From NCBI GenBank assembly GCA_002315565.1, contig DCHD01000011.1, forward strand, positions 1-9,525: a stretch of DNA of 9,525 nt. Reading direction: 5' to 3'. The stretch is from Solobacterium sp. UBA1761 (GTDB lineage: Bacteria > Bacillota_I > Bacilli_A > Erysipelotrichales > Erysipelotrichaceae). The position numbers were made by a program, and so were the translations under genes. Under the pieces are notes generated by a model. The model saw nothing but the letters and a program-made list of their open reading frames with translations, was not told the DNA's origin and did not search any database. Below are positions 6,004 through 9,525 of the stretch, one piece after another (within the stretch, counting starts at the first letter, position 1; every line of letters begins with the position of its first letter).

Positions 6004-6850
6004 CAAAAACCTCATCAAGTCTTTTTCTTAAGAAAGCACAGGAATTCTTTCCGTCTTCTTTCCAGTTGTCACCTTTGCACCAGAATTCACCATTGAAATA
6101 TCTGACACCAAGTTCTTTAAGTACCGGGATATTTCTTTCATATTCAGTGTGTCCGGTTCCAAACGGAACATCTCTGTCCTGTCCTGGAAGAGTCTCTTTC
6201 AGATGACAGGCAACGATATGTCCTTTTGCTTTTCTTAAGTCATCGTTTACATCGAATCCCTTAACAAGCGATACGGATTTGATGTTACCGATATCAGGAT
6301 AGACATTCAGATATGTCGATTCACAAGCATTGACAAAGCGCATAGCTGTTTCACATGAATTGACACATTCTGTATCCATCATTGTTTCAAAGCCCATCAG
6401 AACACCTTTTTTAGCTGCCAGTGTACAGGCATACTTAAGGTTTTCTTCAAACTTCTTCATTGTTTTTTCATTAGAAGGATTGGCATATTCATCATAACCG
6501 GCCAACTGAATAATTCTGATGCCCAGATCAGCAGCCAGATTGACAGCCTTGGCCATAATGTCAAGTGCCCTTTCCTCTGTTTTCACATCAAGTGATCCCA
6601 TGGGATACTTTCTGTGTCCTGAAAGACACATAGAATAGATTGGACAGCCAGTCTCTTCCATATCTCTTTTCAGTTGTTCTCTTTCTTCTTTGGTCCAGTC
6701 AAGTCTTGCAAGTCTCCAGTCGGAGGCATCGATAGATATTTCCAGACCATCAAATCCAAACTCTTTACAGAGTCTCAATTTCTCTTTAAATGGCAGATCA
6801 TCAGGTACTGCCTTTTCATACATGCTTAAGAAATATGGTCTATTGGCCAT
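5996..6850 (-). CDS. ulaE: L-ribulose-5-phosphate 3-epimerase (UlaE/SgbU family)
   Basis: Interconverts L-xylulose-5-phosphate and L-ribulose-5-phosphate, a late step in L-ascorbate and related L-pentulose breakdown, in the cytosol. The protein has 284 residues, the same length as E. coli UlaE, with a TIM-barrel of the xylose-isomerase-like sugar epimerase family. Candidate metal ligands in the expected order are Glu155 (GFETMMD), Asp186 (YPDIGN), His216 (ACHLKET) and Glu255 (NGEFW); other family stretches are FDGLEISID (33-41) near the N-terminus and VPFGTGH (228-234). The ATG at 6850 overlaps the end of the 4-epimerase gene by 11 bases and has GGAG (6857-6860) six bases upstream. It lies next to the enzyme that uses its product, which strongly supports the assignment. 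Confidence 0.92.
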   Translation of the reverse strand: MANRPYFLSMYEKAVPDDLPFKEKLRLCKEFGFDGLEISIDASDWRLARLDWTKEEREQLKRDMEETGCPIYSMCLSGHRKYPMGSLDVKTEERALDIMAKAVNLAADLGIRIIQLAGYDEYANPSNEKTMKKFEENLKYACTLAAKKGVLMGFETMMDTECVNSCETAMRFVNACESTYLNVYPDIGNIKSVSLVKGFDVNDDLRKAKGHIVACHLKETLPGQDRDVPFGTGHTEYERNIPVLKELGVRYFNGEFWCKGDNWKEDGKNSCAFLRKRLDEVFGE

Positions 6851-7532
6851 AATAAGCTCCAGGACCGTGTTTTCTTAAATAGTGTCTATCAAGCAGGTCC
6901 TTCTGCATATCAGGAACAGATGGATTAATAATCAGTGACTTGATAGCCATTTCTGCAAGTGTATCCAATACTACTGAATTGTGTACGGCATTGAATGGAT
7001 CTGTACCCCAGGTAAATGGTCCATGTGAATGAACAAGAACAGCAGGCATCTGGTTAGGATCGATCTTTCTGTTTCTGAATTCTTCAACAATAACTTTACC
7101 TGTATTCAGTTCGTATTTGCCTTCAATTTCTTCTTTGGTCATAAGTCTTGTACAAGGAATATTTCCATAGAAGTAATCGCCATGAGTAGTTCCAAGTGCC
7201 GGAATATCTTTACCAGCCTGTGCGAATGCTACTGCATTTACTGAATGGGTGTGTACTACACCACCGATATCTGGCCAGTTACGGTAGAACTCAAGATGTG
7301 TATCCAGGTCACTTGATGGTTTAAGCTTTCCTTCAACCACATGTCCTTCAAGGTCAACAACAACCATGTCTTCAGCTTTCATTACTGAATAATCAACGCC
7401 AGATGGTTTAATTACAACCAGACCCTTTTCTCTATCAATACCTGATACATTGCCCCAGGTAAAGATAACAAGTCCATATTCTACAAGTTCAAGATTCGCT
7501 TTAAATACTTTCTCTTTAAGTTCTTCCAACAT
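6840..7532 (-). CDS. araD: L-ribulose-5-phosphate 4-epimerase (AraD/UlaF)
   Basis: Converts L-ribulose-5-phosphate to D-xylulose-5-phosphate, linking L-pentulose and ascorbate catabolism to the pentose phosphate pathway. At 230 residues it is one shorter than E. coli AraD and very similar along its whole length. Seen: TWGNVSGIDREKGLVVIKPSG (25-45); KPSSD with Asp75; the zinc site HTH (94-96) plus His170 in LVHSHGPF; catalytic-type Asp119 in THGDYF; and the C-terminal KHGPGAYYGQ with Tyr228. Its ATG shares one base with the stop of the preceding propeller gene (TAATG); a GAGG (7543-7546) lies ten bases upstream. AraD, UlaF and SgbE catalyse the same reaction and cannot be told apart by sequence alone; the neighbouring UlaE and ascorbate-type PTS genes make UlaF the functional label. 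Confidence 0.95.
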   Translation of the reverse strand: MLEELKEKVFKANLELVEYGLVIFTWGNVSGIDREKGLVVIKPSGVDYSVMKAEDMVVVDLEGHVVEGKLKPSSDLDTHLEFYRNWPDIGGVVHTHSVNAVAFAQAGKDIPALGTTHGDYFYGNIPCTRLMTKEEIEGKYELNTGKVIVEEFRNRKIDPNQMPAVLVHSHGPFTWGTDPFNAVHNSVVLDTLAEMAIKSLIINPSVPDMQKDLLDRHYLRKHGPGAYYGQ

Positions 7533-8569
7533 TATTCTTTTACCTCATAAAGCGCTGCTTCATTCTTTGTATGGTTAGCAGCCAGGATATATTCTTTACC
7601 ATCATGATGTACAACATCAAGGTTGGCAGGTCCTACACCTTCTTCAACGATTTCATATCTATATTCACCGTTTTCATAAGTAAGTACAAATATTTCACAG
7701 TTTACTCTTCTGATGCCGGCAACAAAGCAGTTCTTTCCGCACAGATGTGTGCCAACAAGTGCATGAGCAAAGTCAATCTCATTTGGATAAGTATAGACAG
7801 GTTCATACTTGCCTTCCTTATTCTCGTGATAAACCTTGATACAGTTGCCATGGAATGGTTCAATAGTCATCAGTTCAAGTTTGCCGTCATTATCGATATC
7901 GCTTAATGCGATTTCACCGATCTGACCATCAAGAACCTTTTCAACCTTCCAGTCTTCTCCATTATATGGAGGAGTAACTTTCAGAATGCCCTGATCACTT
8001 GTAAAATAGCCGTATATTTTATCCCCAACTGTGCTTCTTGCATAGCCATGGTTTCTAAAGCAGCCATCAGCAATCTGTCTTAAAACAACATTGCCGTTTT
8101 CAAGATCTTCCGGTACTTCACCAACATAAATCTGACCAGGCCTTGACCAGTCTTCTTTATTTGCTTTGTCTCTGGCAATAGTTGCACAGATGACATAGTC
8201 TTTTCCTTCTACATGATAGATATCGAATCTGTGCAGATATGGCAGATTGAAGAGATCCTTAACTTCCCATCCATCGGCAGTTCTTTTGCCGTGTACAAGT
8301 TTAGCCAAAGATGGGCTGACTTTCAGATAGAACTCGTTTACAGCCAGGAATTCACCCTTTCTTGTTGCAAAAGGAATGATTGACATACAACCGCCACGGT
8401 CACCATTCCATACAACTTCCTTCTTTTCAAAATCCTTACCGGTATATGAATAACATTCGCTGGTTGGATTCTCACTTGCAAAGAAAGTGTACAGTGTATC
8501 GTCAACAGTCATATGACTTGTACAGTAACATCTAACAACATCATCAAGATGTTTCTTTTCAAATTTCAT
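7532..8569 (-). CDS. cytosolic beta-propeller protein of unknown function in Ula-like operon
   Basis: I do not recognise this 345-residue protein as any known Ula enzyme. It has no signal peptide or membrane segment, so it should act in the cytosol. It shows repeated units of about 50 residues with a strand-turn-strand look, near residues 20, 61, 112, 175, 219, 268 and 316, which suggests a seven-bladed beta-propeller. Two units align well: RFDIYHVEGKDYVICA (114-129) and NLDVVHHDGKEYILAA (316-331). One unit, LSDIDNDGKLEL (222-233), is a calcium-loop-like FG-GAP/VCBS motif (Asp224, Asp226, Asp228). Histidines recur at blade edges (113, 119, 174, 240, 269, 275, 321, 322, 333) and could bind metal or substrate. 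Start: the ATG at 8567-8569 has AGGAG (8577-8581) seven bases upstream; an in-frame ATG at 8593 would add eight residues but overlaps the IIA gene. Position between the PTS and the epimerases suggests an enzyme or binding protein for a phosphorylated sugar acid (lactonase, dehydratase or isomerase), which is inference. Confidence 0.8.
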   Translation of the reverse strand: MKFEKKHLDDVVRCYCTSHMTVDDTLYTFFASENPTSECYSYTGKDFEKKEVVWNGDRGGCMSIIPFATRKGEFLAVNEFYLKVSPSLAKLVHGKRTADGWEVKDLFNLPYLHRFDIYHVEGKDYVICATIARDKANKEDWSRPGQIYVGEVPEDLENGNVVLRQIADGCFRNHGYARSTVGDKIYGYFTSDQGILKVTPPYNGEDWKVEKVLDGQIGEIALSDIDNDGKLELMTIEPFHGNCIKVYHENKEGKYEPVYTYPNEIDFAHALVGTHLCGKNCFVAGIRRVNCEIFVLTYENGEYRYEIVEEGVGPANLDVVHHDGKEYILAANHTKNEAALYEVKE

Positions 8570-8576
8570 AATATAT

Positions 8577-8581
8577 CTCCT
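8577..8581 (-). promoter_or_regulatory. ribosome site fixing the start of the propeller gene
   Basis: AGGAG on the minus strand, seven bases before the ATG at 8567-8569 and inside the 16-base gap after the IIA stop. It argues for this start over the in-frame ATG at 8593. Confidence 0.75.
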
Positions 8582-8585
8582 GAAA

Positions 8586-9041
8586 CTAGCCAAGCTTTTC
8601 AGCTAAAGCCAGTAAGTCTTCATCATTATTGCAGGTAATCAGAGCATCAGTAGTAGAATCATCACATAATAATTCACACAGCGCAGAAAGATTTGCCAAA
8701 TGAGCTTCATTATTGTCGCTTGCCAGCATAAAGAACAGCTGAGCGTCCTTTTCTGGATTGCCTTCTTCAAAATGTACTGGCTCTTTAACTCTCATAAAGC
8801 CAATAGTAGTCTTATTTACACCAGGTGCTCCTTCAGTTGAATGAGGGATGGCAATTTTTGGTGCAATTACGATATATGGTCCATTCTTGTATACACACTG
8901 AATAACAGCTTCAATATATCTTTCATCAATATATCCCTGTTCGATCAGAGGCTGACCACAAGCCTTTACTGCTTCTTCCCAGGTATCAAAATGATCATGG
9001 AAGCAGGTAACCTTTTCTTCAACAAACTGATTTAATAGCAT
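8586..9041 (-). CDS. ulaC: PTS sugar transporter subunit IIA, UlaC type
   Basis: Cytosolic phosphocarrier of a phosphotransferase system: takes phosphate from HPr on a histidine and passes it to the IIB subunit. At 151 residues it is a free-standing domain of the mannitol/fructose-like IIA fold. The phosphorylatable residue is His67 in PKIAIPHS (61-68), followed by the family stretch TIGFMRVKEPV (79-89) and the conserved FFMLASDNNEAHLANLSAL (103-121). The ATG at 9041 has an AAAGGA site about ten bases upstream. It follows the IIB gene after a 92-base gap holding a terminator-like hairpin, and is followed 16 bases later by the propeller gene. The ascorbate-type assignment relies on the IIB partner and the UlaE/UlaF genes downstream; a related sugar acid or pentitol is possible. 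Confidence 0.88.
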   Translation of the reverse strand: MLLNQFVEEKVTCFHDHFDTWEEAVKACGQPLIEQGYIDERYIEAVIQCVYKNGPYIVIAPKIAIPHSTEGAPGVNKTTIGFMRVKEPVHFEEGNPEKDAQLFFMLASDNNEAHLANLSALCELLCDDSTTDALITCNNDEDLLALAEKLG

Positions 9042-9133
9042 ATTTAATTATTCCTTTCCCAATTAATATGTTTTTATAAAAAACCCTTTAACTTGTTGGG
9101 TCAAAGGGATAACTGCTCAGTAGTAGTTTTTAG
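9042..9133 (-). other. IIB-IIA intercistronic spacer with terminator-like hairpin
   Basis: The longest non-coding stretch in the window. It contains a terminator-like stem-loop (9078-9108), a short palindrome ACTGCTCAGT at 9112-9121 between the IIB stop and that stem, and the ribosome site of the IIA gene (about 9052-9060). I see no small coding frame or good promoter in it. Confidence 0.6.
9078..9108 (-). terminator. terminator-like hairpin inside the PTS operon
   Basis: Minus strand: stem CCCTTTGAC / GTTAAAGGG (arms 9100-9108 and 9084-9092; eight Watson-Crick pairs and one G-U), a seven-base loop, then six T (9083-9078). It starts 25 bases after the IIB stop. It has the full form of an intrinsic terminator, yet the genes after it belong to the same pathway; it is likely a partial terminator or attenuator lowering expression of IIA, the propeller protein and the epimerases relative to IIB. 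Confidence 0.75.
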
Positions 9134-9424
9134 TTATTTATCTAGACCGTTTTCAATAATCTTTTCTTTGATTTCCTGTTCAGAAAGCAGGTTCTTCAGT
9201 CCGATAATCTTAACGCCTTTTTTAGCAGCGTTATCGAAGTTAGCAACGAATGCACTTGATACGAATACAGCGTCATAATTAGTTGCCATACTTGAAGCAT
9301 TACCTACATTGTTGTGGTCAACAGTAACATCTACGCCTAATTCTTTGAAGACTTTACTTATCTTCATTTTGATAAGCTGGCTTGAACCCATACCATTTCC
9401 ACACGCAGCTATAACCTTTAACAT
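9134..9424 (-). CDS. ulaB: PTS sugar transporter subunit IIB, UlaB (ascorbate) type
   Basis: Cytosolic phosphocarrier that receives phosphate from IIA on a cysteine and passes it to the sugar bound by the membrane IIC. The 96-residue protein begins MLKVIAACGNGMGSSQLIKMK: Cys8 is the phosphorylation site and the following glycine-rich CGNGMGSS loop is the signature of the lactose/ascorbate-like IIB fold, close to the CGNGQGSS of E. coli UlaB. Start: the ATG at 9422-9424 has GGAGG (9433-9437) eight bases ahead; an in-frame ATG at 9437-9439 overlaps that site itself and is rejected. Stem-loops lie on both sides of the gene (9444-9478 and 9078-9108). The matching IIC (ulaA) is expected just upstream, beyond the window edge. 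Confidence 0.9.
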   Translation of the reverse strand: MLKVIAACGNGMGSSQLIKMKISKVFKELGVDVTVDHNNVGNASSMATNYDAVFVSSAFVANFDNAAKKGVKIIGLKNLLSEQEIKEKIIENGLDK

Positions 9425-9432
9425 TATTATTT

Positions 9433-9437
9433 CCTCC
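9433..9437 (-). promoter_or_regulatory. ribosome site fixing the IIB start
   Basis: GGAGG on the minus strand, eight bases before the ATG at 9422-9424. The alternative ATG at 9437-9439 shares its last base with this site, so the shorter protein is the right one. Confidence 0.8.
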
Positions 9438-9443
9438 ATTTAA

Positions 9444-9478
9444 ACATAGGGGAGCAGAAGATCTGCTCCCTTCTATGT
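9444..9478 (-). repeat. strong intercistronic stem-loop upstream of IIB
   Basis: Minus strand: ACATAG and GGGAGCAGA pair with TCTGCTCCC and CTATGT, giving 15 base pairs broken only by a two-base bulge (AA), with a three-base loop. It ends six bases before the IIB ribosome site and is not followed by a T-tract, so it is not a normal terminator. Processing or stabilisation of the mRNA, or modulation of IIB translation, fits better. Confidence 0.65.
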
Positions 9479-9483
9479 ATTAA

Positions 9484-9525
9484 TTATAAACTATTTAGCT
9501 TTTGTAGTGCACCGGTAAAGTTGGA
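9484..9525 (-). other. possible 3' end of the upstream gene (expected PTS IIC), cut by the window edge
   Basis: All three minus-strand frames are open from the edge and stop close together: TAA at 9484-9486, TAG at 9491-9493 and TAA at 9495-9497. Only 8 to 13 codons are visible, which is too few to choose. The frame stopping at 9491 ends in a basic tail (TTKAK), as is common for the cytosolic end of a membrane protein. Operon logic predicts a UlaA-type IIC here, but sequence alone does not show it. Confidence 0.25.

Noticed and set aside
7571..7906. 111-codon plus-strand open frame opposite the propeller gene
   Set aside because: Composition is that of an antisense shadow, with no ribosome site and no domain; the minus-strand gene has a clear start and coupled neighbours.
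8570..8593. Longer propeller protein starting at the ATG at 8593
   Set aside because: The extra eight residues overlap the IIA gene and lack a ribosome site, while the ATG at 8569 has AGGAG at ideal spacing.
9071..9105. Possible promoter for IIA: TTGACC then TATAAA on the minus strand
   Set aside because: The hexamers are separated by 20 bases, too far for a normal sigma-A promoter, and both are part of the terminator stem and its U-tract.
9112..9121. ACTGCTCAGT palindrome as an operator
   Set aside because: Only four base pairs around a two-base centre, located after the IIB stop; too short to support a claim.
9482..9510. TATAAT on the minus strand upstream of IIB as an internal promoter
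   Set aside because: The -35 position (TGCACT) matches only three of six bases, and AT-rich intergenic DNA gives TATAAT by chance.

Overview
The window looks like the chromosome of an AT-rich Gram-positive gut-type bacterium (Bacillota; Erysipelotrichales-like is my best guess, from overall gene style only). Supporting traits are strong AGGAGG-type ribosome sites, tightly packed genes with small overlaps, simple stem-loop plus U-tract terminators, and a long pyrophosphate-dependent phosphofructokinase. I see no tRNA, rRNA, CRISPR array, insertion sequence or origin. Coding density is very high; the longest gene-free stretch is about 92 bases (9042-9133).

Right half (4394-9525, all minus strand, read right to left): a sugar-acid/pentulose PTS operon of the L-ascorbate (Ula) type. 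In transcription order it holds a possible tail of an upstream gene (expected IIC/ulaA), PTS IIB (ulaB-like), PTS IIA (ulaC-like), a cytosolic beta-propeller protein of unknown function, L-ribulose-5-phosphate 4-epimerase (AraD/UlaF), L-ribulose/L-xylulose-5-phosphate 3-epimerase (UlaE), and two tandem Cof-type HAD phosphatases. From the propeller gene on, the genes are joined by 1-11 base overlaps, which suggests translational coupling. The two epimerases convert L-xylulose-5-P to L-ribulose-5-P to D-xylulose-5-P, feeding the pentose phosphate pathway. The decarboxylase (UlaD) and lactonase (UlaG) of the classical pathway are not in the window, so L-ascorbate is a likely but unproven substrate. 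Two stem-loops bracket the IIB gene; the downstream one has terminator form, which would set different transcript levels for IIB and for the genes after it.

Middle (3049-4384, plus strand): a beta-phosphoglucomutase-like HAD hydrolase overlapping an MTA/SAH nucleosidase-like protein. This pair converges on the catabolic operon at a perfect 12-bp bidirectional terminator, which also encodes the last residues of the facing HAD protein.

Left half (54-2997, minus strand): a flavin-reductase-like FMN protein, a 554-residue PPi-dependent phosphofructokinase with its own promoter-like sequence and a terminator on its stop codon, and an unrecognised seven-helix membrane protein whose ribosome site directly follows that terminator. 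The flavin reductase and the HAD gene are divergent, with overlapping promoter-like sequences in 51 bases; the HAD transcript may be leaderless.

The candidate for something undescribed is the beta-propeller protein (7532-8569) inside the Ula-like operon. It sits among enzymes that act on phosphorylated sugar acids and pentuloses, yet it is none of the known Ula proteins.
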